Counted from the stretch's first letter, positions 1 through 5,397 are shown. The stretch: 8,285 bases of DNA from Hyphomonadaceae bacterium (GCA_030696545.1 JAUYSA010000205.1:1-8285); one strand, 5' to 3'. The notes: generated from the letters alone by a model not told the origin. Numbers and translations: made by a program.

Positions 1-160
1 GCTTTTGCTGACAGCGGTGCTGCGCATATTTGCGATGCTCGTGCAAAGCGTCGTCTCAACATTCCAGACGAGCTTCCGCCCTCTCCCCGTGATTGGCACA
101 CGGATGATGCCGGACGCTCTGCCCCGAGTGACGAACGACACCCATCACAAGGAAACACAA
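1..160. other. Unassigned sequence at the left edge
   Basis: No gene can be supported here. The plus frame beginning at base 1 is open from the window edge to a TGA at 352-354 with no start codon inside, so the tail of a gene lying to the left is possible. However, codon third positions in that frame are only about half G/C, unlike the genes in this window, and the frame runs on into the palindromic repeats. A competing plus frame and two minus frames are also open, which is expected in GC-rich noncoding DNA. Confidence 0.3.
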
Positions 161-163
161 CCC

Positions 164-181
164 GCTGTCCCGCACGACAGC
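164..181. repeat. Short palindrome, 6-bp arms
   Basis: Arms GCTGTC and GACAGC flank the loop CCGCAC. This is the leftmost hairpin of the repeat cluster and sits 7 bases from the next module. Confidence 0.6.
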
Positions 182-188
182 CCAACAG

Positions 189-237
189 CCCTCATCCTGA
201 GCAGCACGCTTCGCGTGCGCCCGTCGAAGGACGAGGG
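189..237. repeat. REP-like element with a nested hairpin
   Basis: Outer arms CCCTCATCCT (189-198) and AGGACGAGGG (228-237) pair with one mismatch. The flanks match the widespread alphaproteobacterial intergenic motif of the form CATCCTGAG...GTCGAAGGACGAG. Where that motif normally has a short connecting loop, this copy carries a perfect inner hairpin: GCACGC (204-209), loop TTC, GCGTGC (213-218). The assignment to the widespread motif is from memory of such genomes; the pairing is read directly. Confidence 0.75.
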
Positions 238-260
238 CGTGCTTACCAATGTGAGCCACA

Positions 261-332
261 CCTCACCATCCCCCTCCGTCTCGCGTGCTGCGCACGCGAT
301 CCACCACCCCCAGCTCCGCATGGGGAGGCAAG
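261..332 (+). repeat. Two-hairpin repeat element, copy 1
   Basis: The element reads as conserved flank CCTCACC...CCCTCCGTCT, then hairpin X, then TCCACCACCCCCAG, then hairpin Y, then GGAGGCAA. In this copy hairpin X is TCGCGTGC-tgc-GCACGCGA (281-299, 8-bp arms) and hairpin Y is the weak CCCCA...TGGGG stem (308-325). The reverse complement of 356-427 has the same order of parts, so the two form an inverted pair with a 23-base spacer. Confidence 0.75.
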
Positions 333-355
333 ACAAACGGAGCAACGAAGGTGAA

Positions 356-427
356 TTGCCTCCATCAGTGCGAAGCACTGGGGGAGGTGGATTGCGCGCA
401 CTCGCGCGCAAGACGGAGGGGGTGAGG
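356..427 (-). repeat. Two-hairpin repeat element, copy 2 (inverted)
   Basis: Reverse-complemented, this copy reads CCTCACC, CCCTCCGTCT, hairpin X, TCCACCTCCCCCAG, hairpin Y, GGAGGCAA, colinear with copy 1 at 261-332. Hairpin X here is TTGCGCGC-actc-GCGCGCAA (392-411, 8-bp arms) and hairpin Y is CAGTGC-gaa-GCACTG (366-380). The linker segments are nearly identical between copies, whereas both stems differ in sequence yet still pair. Copy 1 has about four extra bases in its first flank. Confidence 0.75.
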
Positions 428-431
428 CGCG

Positions 432-446
432 GTCCGCGCAGCGGAC
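432..446. repeat. Short palindrome abutting the first GAATTGGTCC hairpin
   Basis: Arms GTCCGC (432-437) and GCGGAC (441-446) flank the loop GCA. Its last base is also the first base of the 446-470 palindrome, so the two hairpins could stack. Confidence 0.6.
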
Positions 447-470
447 GAATTGGTCCAGTGGACCAATTCG
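446..470. repeat. 25-base palindrome, copy 1 (loop AGT)
   Basis: Perfect 11-bp arms, CGAATTGGTCC and its complement, flank the loop AGT. The same arms recur at 583-607 with a different loop. Each copy directly follows another short palindrome that shares one base with it. Confidence 0.85.
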
Positions 471-478
471 AGCAACGA

Positions 479-490
479 ACGCTCGAGCGT
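479..490. repeat. 12-base perfect palindrome
   Basis: ACGCTCGAGCGT has no spacer, so it would form a hairpin only with a reduced stem of about 4 bp. It is listed because it lies within the palindrome cluster and continues its spacing. Confidence 0.4.
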
Positions 491-524
491 AAGCGAGGGC
501 CGGGGCGCGTGCACCATTCTGGAA

Positions 525-561
525 GCAGATCTTCGATCCGCGTTCCCCGCGAAGGCGCGGG
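525..561. repeat. Two adjacent short palindromes
   Basis: GCAGATC (525-531) and GATCCGC (535-541) flank TTC, pairing in six of seven positions, with a G-U wobble if transcribed from the minus strand. Four bases further on, CCCGCG (546-551) and CGCGGG (556-561) flank AAGG with perfect pairing. The second resembles the common 'cccgcgaaggcggg' intergenic motif of alphaproteobacteria. Confidence 0.55.
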
Positions 562-570
562 TGAGGAGTG

Positions 571-607
571 GCGCCTTAGGCGCGAATTGGTCCGGGGGAC
601 CAATTCG
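571..607. repeat. 25-base palindrome, copy 2 (loop GGG), with abutting small hairpin
   Basis: GCGCC-tta-GGCGC (571-583) is followed by the second copy of the 11-bp-arm palindrome (583-607). The arms are identical to those at 446-470 but the loop is GGG instead of AGT. As in copy 1, the small hairpin and the large one share a base (C583). The whole paired unit is therefore repeated in layout, with different sequence in the small hairpin. Confidence 0.85.
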
Positions 608-690
608 AACGACGCAAGCCCTGAGCTAGGCGAAGGGCCTCCAGTCCTCTTGAGCAAACAAGCGCGTAAAACGCCCAGAACCCCTTCGCG

Positions 691-718
691 GCTTTCTGGA
701 TTCCCGCCTTAGCGGGAA
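691..718. repeat. Common intergenic repeat 'GGATTCCCGC..GCGGGAA'
   Basis: Arms TTCCCGC (701-707) and GCGGGAA (712-718) flank the loop CTTA, preceded by GCTTTCTGGA. This is a form of a dispersed repeat common in proteobacterial intergenic DNA, which is often mis-called as coding because the minus strand reads FPAKAGIQ. Confidence 0.75.
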
Positions 719-722
719 ACGC

Positions 723-740
723 GGCGGATAGAGATCCGCC
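723..740. repeat. Short palindrome GGCGGAT / ATCCGCC
   Basis: Perfect 7-bp arms (723-729 and 734-740) flank the loop AGAG. It lies 4 bases from the preceding repeat. Confidence 0.6.
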
Positions 741-748
741 AGACGCCA

Positions 749-768
749 GCTTGATCATCTGATCAGGC
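749..768. repeat. Palindrome GCTTGATCA / TGATCAGGC
   Basis: Nine-base arms with one G-T wobble are separated by two bases, giving a realistic 8-bp stem with a 6-base loop. On the minus strand it lies about 50 bases beyond the stop of the receiver gene at 819, so it could serve as that gene's terminator. There is no T-run after the stem, so it is listed as a repeat. Confidence 0.45.
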
Positions 769-818
769 TAAAATCAGTCCCACCCCAACTCGCCACCAGC
801 GAGGCCGCGCCCGCGCGC

Positions 819-1373
819 CTATAGCCCGGCGTCGTACAGCCCCGGGAGCAGATGCACGATCTTATCCGCCAGGTGATGGCGGCTCAGCGGCTTGGTCGTC
901 CAGTCCGTCATCCCGATCGACATCAGCTTGCCGGCTTCATGCCGGTGCTTGTCGTTCAGCAGGCCAAGGATCGGAATGTCCGCCCACGGCGTCAGGCTGC
1001 GCCGCACCCAGCGGATCACCTCTGCGCCGTTCAGCTGGGCGAGGTCCATGTCGAGCACCAGCAGGTCGAACGAACGAAGCGCCAGCAGGTCGACGGCCGC
1101 CTGCCCATCCTCGACCTCGATCGCCGAAATGCGCGGGCTCGCCAGCAGAACGCGCAGGACGCGGCGATGATAGGCGTCGCCCTCGGCCACGAGTATCCGC
1201 GTGAAATCATGCGGCCCCTGCGCGACAGGATGATGCGACGGCCGCTGCAGCGCGCGGCGGATATCGCTGATCGGCCCGAATGAATCGAACGCATCCTCCG
1301 CCGTTTCGCCGGCAGCGAGATTGTCGTCCTGGCCGAACAGCCAGTCATCGACCTTTGCAGGTTGTAAGCGCAT
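819..1373 (-). CDS. Stand-alone receiver-domain protein with a degenerate acidic pocket
   Basis: This 184-residue protein has a single CheY-like receiver from about residue 58 to the C-terminus and no output domain. The first ~57 residues match nothing I recognise. The phosphoacceptor is Asp108 (LLVLDMDLAQLNG) and the conserved switch Lys is Lys161 (TTKPLS). Two key positions are altered. The acidic pair that binds Mg reads Glu64-Gly65 (ILVAEGD) instead of D/E-D, and the Thr/Ser switch position is Leu139 (ILGLLND). The family's usual MPxMDG after the Asp is LAQLNG. Phosphorylation may therefore be weak or absent, and it could work as a pseudo-receiver or protein-interaction module. It aligns well with the receiver of the hybrid kinase at 5398-7083, including GMTDW..KP against GMTDY..KP. 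The start is the ATG at 1371-1373; no strong ribosome site precedes it. The next gene upstream ends 175 bases away. Confidence 0.85.
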   Translation of the reverse strand: MRLQPAKVDDWLFGQDDNLAAGETAEDAFDSFGPISDIRRALQRPSHHPVAQGPHDFTRILVAEGDAYHRRVLRVLLASPRISAIEVEDGQAAVDLLALRSFDLLVLDMDLAQLNGAEVIRWVRRSLTPWADIPILGLLNDKHRHEAGKLMSIGMTDWTTKPLSRHHLADKIVHLLPGLYDAGL

Positions 1374-1498
1374 CTTGTTTTCCAGTGCGTCCCCGACGCC
1401 CTTTCAGCGCAGAATATCTCGCCGCGAACCTAAGGCTGGGTAAGGCGCTCGCCCGGAATTTCAGAGGTTGCACTAACCAAGTTTCCCGCAGAATCATT

Positions 1499-1527
1499 GC
1501 GGCCCGGACATGTTGTGCCCGGGCCGC
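1499..1527 (-). terminator. Hairpin terminator after the DUF3089 gene
   Basis: Arms GCGGCCCGGACA (1499-1510) and TGCCCGGGCCGC (1516-1527) pair for 9 bp, one mismatch, then 2 bp, around the loop TGTTG. It lies 21 bases past the stop of the hydrolase gene at 1549. It is very GC-rich but has no T-run on either strand, so it may be a weak intrinsic terminator or a 3'-end stabiliser. It separates the hydrolase gene from the receiver gene. Confidence 0.55.
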
Positions 1528-1548
1528 CTGTTCGCGTTCAGCTTTTCG

Positions 1549-2802
1549 CTACGGGTGGGCCTTCGTCCAGGCCGCCGACTGTTTACCGACAACGTCGACA
1601 AGATCGCCCATCACGATGTTGGCGTCGTTCAGGTGCAGCCCCCAGTTCGGATCGGGCTTGCCTTGGGCCATCACGTCCGTGCCCGGATCGTCGATGCGCG
1701 CGTCGGCGGCATCCGCATTGAAGTGAACCTGCAGGTAATGATGCTTCCCAGTCCGCACGCACTCGGTCGTGGTCAGGCCCGGCGTCATCACGAAGGGCGT
1801 GTCGATCTTCTTGCCGGTTGCCCACGCCTTGTCAGCGGTGGACCAGTAGGCTTTCGGGCTCGTCGCCTTGCCCCCGCCCAGCGCCGCCGGGTTCACACAG
1901 ACAGCTTCCGTTTCGCCGCGATTGATGCCGAAGTTCGATGTCTCCGCCGGCGGAACCGTGTCCCGGAAAGACGAGAACGAGATCACGCACCCCGTCTGGC
2001 CCGCCGTCTTGCAGACGGGGATCGACCTGAACGTGCCGCCCACATCCGCGCCCTTCGGAACCTGAATGGTCGAGCCCATGATGATCGCCGACACCAGCTT
2101 CGCCTGATCCGGCTTGCCGTCGACTTTAGCCGCGATCAATCGTGTGATCTGGCCGGAACCTTGAGAGTGACCAAGGATCACGACGCCGCGCCCCTTGTTC
2201 TCGTTGGCGAGATACCAGGCCCAGGCATCATCCACGTCCGCATTCGCGTCCGCCGGCGTGCCGCGCGTCGGAACGCCAGCTCCACCCGACATGCGGGCGC
2301 GCAGAGCACCTAGCGAGAACTGGCGATACATGGGCGCGAAGATCCGGCATTGCGAACCGAGACGCGCCAGTTGCGATTTCACCACGTTGAATTCTTCCGG
2401 CCCCGGTATCAGGTCCGACTGCGTGAACGGATCAAGCGAAACGGTCGGATATACATAGAAGCAATCGATCGGCGCATTCGGATTGCCCGCGTATTTCAGC
2501 AGCTCTGTCGAACCATCGGCCTTCACGATCGTCGCGTCGATATTCACCTCGCACGGATTGTTCGCGACGCCGGGCTTGCACAGCCAGTTTGCGGGAACCG
2601 AATAATCCGTCCGCGAGGAAGAGCCTGCCGGCGCTGTAGCCGGTTGAGCGGCAGGGGCGGGCGGGGCGACGGCATTGGGGACCTGAGGCGCGAGTTGCGC
2701 GGCCATCGTGGGCGCGACCGGAATTTGCGGGACTGAACTGGCGTAGTTGTGTCCGCATCCGGCAGCCAGCAAGGCAGCGCTGGCAAGCAGCAGTCGTTTC
2801 AT
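1549..2802 (-). CDS. DUF3089 family alpha/beta-hydrolase lipoprotein
   Basis: This protein of 417 residues begins with a lipoprotein signal, MKRLLLASAALLAAGC, with lipobox LAAGC and lipid-bearing Cys16. A Pro/Ala-rich linker follows (about 24-62), which probably spans out from the membrane. The hydrolase body starts near residue 66. Its nucleophile elbow is ILGHSQGSGQ with Ser213. The C-terminal stretch GLHLNDANIVMGDLVDVVGKQ is typical of DUF3089 proteins. Candidate acid and base residues are in FRDTVPP and in HHYLQVH or GLHLND; these cannot be fixed without a structure. An esterase or lipase-like role in the envelope is inferred, and the substrate is unknown. The ATG at 2800-2802 has a good ribosome site (GGGAGAG, 5 bases away). 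The gene sits downstream of the two 3D proteins, with a 98-base gap. Confidence 0.9.
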   Translation of the reverse strand: MKRLLLASAALLAAGCGHNYASSVPQIPVAPTMAAQLAPQVPNAVAPPAPAAQPATAPAGSSSRTDYSVPANWLCKPGVANNPCEVNIDATIVKADGSTELLKYAGNPNAPIDCFYVYPTVSLDPFTQSDLIPGPEEFNVVKSQLARLGSQCRIFAPMYRQFSLGALRARMSGGAGVPTRGTPADANADVDDAWAWYLANENKGRGVVILGHSQGSGQITRLIAAKVDGKPDQAKLVSAIIMGSTIQVPKGADVGGTFRSIPVCKTAGQTGCVISFSSFRDTVPPAETSNFGINRGETEAVCVNPAALGGGKATSPKAYWSTADKAWATGKKIDTPFVMTPGLTTTECVRTGKHHYLQVHFNADAADARIDDPGTDVMAQGKPDPNWGLHLNDANIVMGDLVDVVGKQSAAWTKAHP

Positions 2803-2900
2803 GAAATCTCTCCCGGGTTTTATATTTTGACGCTATCTGCCGCGACCCGGGTGGGGCTGTCCATATTGCGGCGCGTCAAGCCTCGGTGAAAGGCGGCCGC

Positions 2901-3740
2901 CTACGGCGAAACCGGCTCGCAGGACGAGGACTGGCTCGCCTTCACGGCGAGCGCCATCGGGTGGTCATGGTCAACCACATGCGCGGCGAATGTCCGCTTG
3001 TCGGTGGAAGCGAACAGGTCTTCCAGCGGCTCGAAATGATCATCGATCAGGAACACGTCGATATGCTTGCCCTTGATCGCCCCGCCACGGTCGCCCGCGA
3101 AGAGATAGCCGTCGTGGATGTAGTCCTTGTCGTTCAGCGTGAACTTCCGGCCACGCAATTCGGGCACGAAGATAACGCTCTCCAGCGGGATCACGCCGGG
3201 ATCGACCGCGATGGTGCGGAACGGCATCAGCGGAAGATTGCGCACGCCACAGCCAAGCGGATGGCTCACCGCCATGAAGCGCGCCCGCCGCGTCGCGTTC
3301 TTCACACCATCGGATAGCGAGCCGAGAAACTCGTCGCAGTTCGTCTGCTCCGGCCCGTTCGAGTCGACATAGACATAGGCCGTCGCCTTGCCGCCCTGCC
3401 GGATCGACACCGATCCCTGCAGCGCCGCCTCACACCAGTCGCGCTGGCTCAGCGGCGCGGAGATGGCCGATCCATTGCGCCCGATCAGCGGGAAGGCGGC
3501 CGATATCGCTTCCGGCGCAGCTCTCACGATCGGCGTGTGATAGTGCGTCGCCCACAGTTTCAGGTCCGGGCCCATTGCCTGCGGTGATGGCTCGTCGAGC
3601 ACGAAACCCACAGCGCGCTCAAGCGGCGTTAAAGCCGGCATCAGCGGCGGCGGCGTTGCCGGCGCAGTCGGCAGTCCCGGCACAGCAGCGGTCGCGCACG
3701 CGGCCAGCATGAAGAGGATCGTGAAGGTAAACGCTCTCAT
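2901..3740 (-). CDS. 3D-domain (MltA-type barrel) lipoprotein, second tandem copy
   Basis: From the ATG at 3738-3740 this protein has 279 residues. The frame stays open to a TTG at 3861-3863, but only the ATG places a lipoprotein signal at the N-terminus: MRAFTFTILFMLAAC, lipobox LAAC, Cys15. A Pro/Ala-rich linker follows. The 3D domain is at about residues 175-231, with its three aspartates Asp180 (AVDPGVIPLES), Asp217 (GDRGGAIKG) and Asp228 (HIDVF). This is the double-psi barrel fold of the C-terminal part of the lytic transglycosylase MltA, in which an Asp of the D-GGAIKG segment is catalytic. The large MltA domain is absent. Peptidoglycan binding or cleavage is thus plausible but unproven. 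It aligns throughout with the protein at 3910-4803 and shares Cys103, Cys135, Cys164 and a C-terminal Cys with it, which suggests two disulfides outside the cytoplasm. Confidence 0.85.
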   Translation of the reverse strand: MRAFTFTILFMLAACATAAVPGLPTAPATPPPLMPALTPLERAVGFVLDEPSPQAMGPDLKLWATHYHTPIVRAAPEAISAAFPLIGRNGSAISAPLSQRDWCEAALQGSVSIRQGGKATAYVYVDSNGPEQTNCDEFLGSLSDGVKNATRRARFMAVSHPLGCGVRNLPLMPFRTIAVDPGVIPLESVIFVPELRGRKFTLNDKDYIHDGYLFAGDRGGAIKGKHIDVFLIDDHFEPLEDLFASTDKRTFAAHVVDHDHPMALAVKASQSSSCEPVSP

Positions 3741-3909
3741 CGGCTGCCCGTCTTCCGACACCGGCGGTCCCGGCGGGCGGAGCGCGGGCACGGGGTGGTC
3801 GGTCTCTCTCCCGGAGGAGATAGGCTCCGATTTCAATCCGAGTATGGCGGACAGCTTTTCCAAGATACTAGCGAAAGCGCTCGAGGCGTTACCGAAGCCT
3901 TACGATGCG

Positions 3910-4803
3910 TCAGATCGCGTTAGCGGCCTTTTTGCGCTTGCGGCCAGGGCGATCCGAATCCTTGCAGATTTCCTCGCCGGCATCCCGCAGCGCGATGGCG
4001 GCCGGATCGTTCTTGTCGACGGGATAAGCCTCGAAAGTTCCACGGGGATTTGAGCGGACGATATCCGGGAACGGCTTCACATTGGCGTCAGCGACGAACA
4101 TGTCGATGTGGTTATCCTCGATCGCGCCGCCGGTATCGCTGGCGATTACATATCCGTCATGGACGAAGATCTCGCCATTGTTCCAGAACGTCTCGCCGCG
4201 CAGTTTCGGAATGTAGAGCACGCTGCCCATCTTGATGCGCTCGCGGTCCACCGCAACCGTGCGGAACGCCATCAGCGGGATCGCGCGGACGTCGCAGGCC
4301 TGCGGATGGAAGAATGGTGCAAAGCGCGCGCGGCGCGTCGCCGACTTGATGCGCTCCGACAACTCGCCGAAATGCTTGTCGCAGACCACCTGCTCGGGCC
4401 CACGACTGTCGACGTACATGAAGGCCTGCGGATCGTCCTTGCCGTTGTCGACCCAGATCGAGCCTTGCATCGCGGCGTCGCACCAGTCCTCAGTCGAGAG
4501 GGGCGGGGAGACGGCCTTGCCGTTCTTGCCGATCAGCGGCTTGGCCGCCACGCTGGTCCACGAGGGGCGCACGGTGGGCATGTGATAGTAGGTCGCCCAC
4601 AATTTCATTTTTTTCTTGGTGGCAAGATCCTCGTCCTCGGGCGCCTTCAGCATGAAGGCCAGCGCCTGCGCAGTCGGATGCAGTTCAGCGCGTCCGATAA
4701 CGATGTCGACATTTGTGGCGGCGAAGGCCGCGCGCAGCGGCGGTCCAAGAAAAATCGCAGCAGCTGCGACAACCAGGACGAGGGAAAGGAGCAGTCGTTT
4801 CAT
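3910..4803 (-). CDS. 3D-domain (MltA-type barrel) exported protein, first tandem copy
   Basis: This protein has 297 residues from the ATG at 4801-4803. A longer in-frame start at 4872 would put 23 residues ahead of the signal sequence and overlap a palindrome, so it is rejected. The N-terminus MKRLLLSLVLVVAAAAIFLG is a Sec signal or membrane anchor, with a possible cleavage after AAFA (about residue 28). Unlike its neighbour it has no lipobox. The 3D domain spans about 181-236 with Asp186 (AVDRERIKMGS), Asp223 (SDTGGAIEDN) and Asp234 (HIDMF). The DTGGAI core is closer to MltA than the neighbour's DRGGAI. Segments such as KLWATYYHMPTV, PLIGKNGKAVSPPLS, DWCDAAMQGS and YVDSRGPEQ recur in the neighbour, so the two are clear duplicates. 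It ends in a basic tail (GRKRKKAANAI). It is probably a cell-wall-active or wall-binding protein. Confidence 0.85.
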   Translation of the reverse strand: MKRLLLSLVLVVAAAAIFLGPPLRAAFAATNVDIVIGRAELHPTAQALAFMLKAPEDEDLATKKKMKLWATYYHMPTVRPSWTSVAAKPLIGKNGKAVSPPLSTEDWCDAAMQGSIWVDNGKDDPQAFMYVDSRGPEQVVCDKHFGELSERIKSATRRARFAPFFHPQACDVRAIPLMAFRTVAVDRERIKMGSVLYIPKLRGETFWNNGEIFVHDGYVIASDTGGAIEDNHIDMFVADANVKPFPDIVRSNPRGTFEAYPVDKNDPAAIALRDAGEEICKDSDRPGRKRKKAANAI

Positions 4804-4862
4804 GAATATCCCGGCTGCCGCCCCGTGCCCTGCAGAAGCCTTCGAACTTAGGCAAGAACATG

Positions 4863-4877
4863 GCAGGTTCAACCTGC
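4863..4877. promoter_or_regulatory. 15-base perfect palindrome upstream of the first 3D gene
   Basis: GCAGGTT-c-AACCTGC is centred about 67 bases upstream of the ATG at 4803 and about 43 bases past the stop of the GFA-family gene. It could be an operator for the 3D genes or a small hairpin (5-bp stem, TTCAA loop) ending the upstream transcript. There is no T-run. No regulator can be matched to it from sequence. Confidence 0.3.
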
Positions 4878-4912
4878 GAGTGCAATCGCCGCAGTCGGGC
4901 CTGCGCCAAGTG

Positions 4913-5350
4913 TTAACGCGAAGCAGGTAGCGCGGGTGGCTGCTGCGGCGTTGCTGGGAGTTCCGGATCCATATGCGCCCAGTGGGGCGCTGAATCGGTC
5001 CAGATGTTCATCGCAGGCGTTGCGATGCCGGTATGATCGAGCGTGCCGGACCGCAGGATAAGAAATTGCGGGCGCGCGCTTGATGCGCTGGTGACGGGCG
5101 TTCCGCATGTCGGGCAGAAGCCGCGCGTCATCGTGTTCCCGGAATCGGCAAGCGACACGAAGCTCTTCACGTCTCCGGTGATCGTCACGTCACTGGCATT
5201 GAAAATGACATTCACGGTCGATGAGCCCGCGCCCAGATACTGACAGTCCCGGCACCAGCACTGGCGCGATCCCACAGGCGCACCACTGACGGAATACCGG
5301 ACGGCTTTGCAGATGCACCCGCCTGTGATCGGAAGCTGGATATCGGTCAT
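4913..5350 (-). CDS. GFA family Cys-rich zinc protein
   Basis: This 145-residue protein is of the size normal for the GFA family (glutathione-dependent formaldehyde-activating enzyme / CENP-V fold). All seven zinc-ligand cysteines of the pattern are visible: Cys12 and Cys14 (GGCICKAVRY), Cys31, Cys33 and Cys36 (QCWCRDCQYLG), and Cys79 and Cys82 (GFCPTCGTPV). Family members bind zinc and some bind glutathione. The formaldehyde-glutathione activity is established only for a few members, so a specific reaction should not be assumed. There is no signal peptide, hence a cytoplasmic location. The Pro/Ala-rich C-terminal tail (from about residue 128) is unlikely to be part of the fold. The start is ATG 5348-5350 with a strong ribosome site, GGAGGTG. 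It lies 47 bases after the kinase stop, close enough for co-transcription. Confidence 0.9.
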   Translation of the reverse strand: MTDIQLPITGGCICKAVRYSVSGAPVGSRQCWCRDCQYLGAGSSTVNVIFNASDVTITGDVKSFVSLADSGNTMTRGFCPTCGTPVTSASSARPQFLILRSGTLDHTGIATPAMNIWTDSAPHWAHMDPELPATPQQPPALPASR

Positions 5351-5357
5351 GTAAAGA

Positions 5358-5383
5358 CACCTCCGCCGCCCTTGTTAGCGGAG
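5358..5383 (-). promoter_or_regulatory. Ribosome site of the GFA gene, partly inside a short hairpin
   Basis: In the minus-strand transcript CTCCGC (5383-5378) can pair with GCGGAG (5366-5361) around an 11-base loop. The ribosome site GGAGGTG occupies 5364-5358, so its first four bases would lie in the 3' arm. The stem is only 6 bp and may be chance in GC-rich DNA. Confidence 0.3.
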
Positions 5384-5397
5384 AGACAAGTGCACCG

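Larger units (their letters stand above)
160..770. repeat. Cluster of palindromic repeat modules (REP/BIME-like mosaic)
   Basis: This stretch contains about sixteen inverted repeats with 5-11 bp arms and mostly 3-6 base loops, set almost end to end. Examples are 164-181, 204-218, 281-299, 366-380, 392-411, 432-446, 446-470, 546-561, 571-583, 583-607, 701-718 and 723-740. Several open frames cross it on both strands, but none has a recognisable domain. Their translations are low-complexity and Arg/Pro/Ser-rich, with the familiar artefact peptide FPAKAGIQ on the minus strand. The region lies beyond the 3' end of the receiver gene at 819, the usual location of REP-type elements. Members of such families can act as transcription attenuators, 3' mRNA stabilisers or sites bound by nucleoid proteins or RAYT transposases. 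No transposase is present in the window and no function can be assigned from sequence. Confidence 0.85.

Noticed and set aside
160..430. The regularly spaced hairpins were considered as a CRISPR array or integron attC sites.
   Set aside because: Repeats are not identical direct units with unique spacers of fixed length, there are no cas or integrase genes, and no attC core pattern was seen.
145..657. A 170-codon minus-strand open frame.
   Set aside because: It is made of translated repeat modules (261-332, 356-427, 446-470, 583-607) with no recognisable fold or ribosome site.
5..712. A 235-codon plus-strand open frame with an ATG at base 5.
   Set aside because: It runs through the whole palindrome cluster, its translation is Arg/Ser/Pro-rich with no domain, and open frames occur on the opposite strand at the same place. 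GC-rich repeats lack stops by composition.
576..758. A 60-codon minus-strand frame containing FPAKAGIQ.
   Set aside because: That peptide is the standard artefact of translating the dispersed TTCCCGC..GCGGGAA repeat, not a gene.
2827..2879. TTGACGC (2827-2833) and GCGTCAA (2873-2879) as paired regulator sites or a -35 box upstream of the DUF3089 gene.
   Set aside because: The minus-strand TTGACG has no convincing -10 at 16-18 bases, and a 7-base inverted match 39 bases apart is weak evidence.
3741..3863. N-terminal extension of the second 3D protein to a TTG start at 3863.
   Set aside because: The extra 41 residues are Pro-rich and unlike the paralogue, and would bury the lipoprotein signal that starts at the ATG at 3740.
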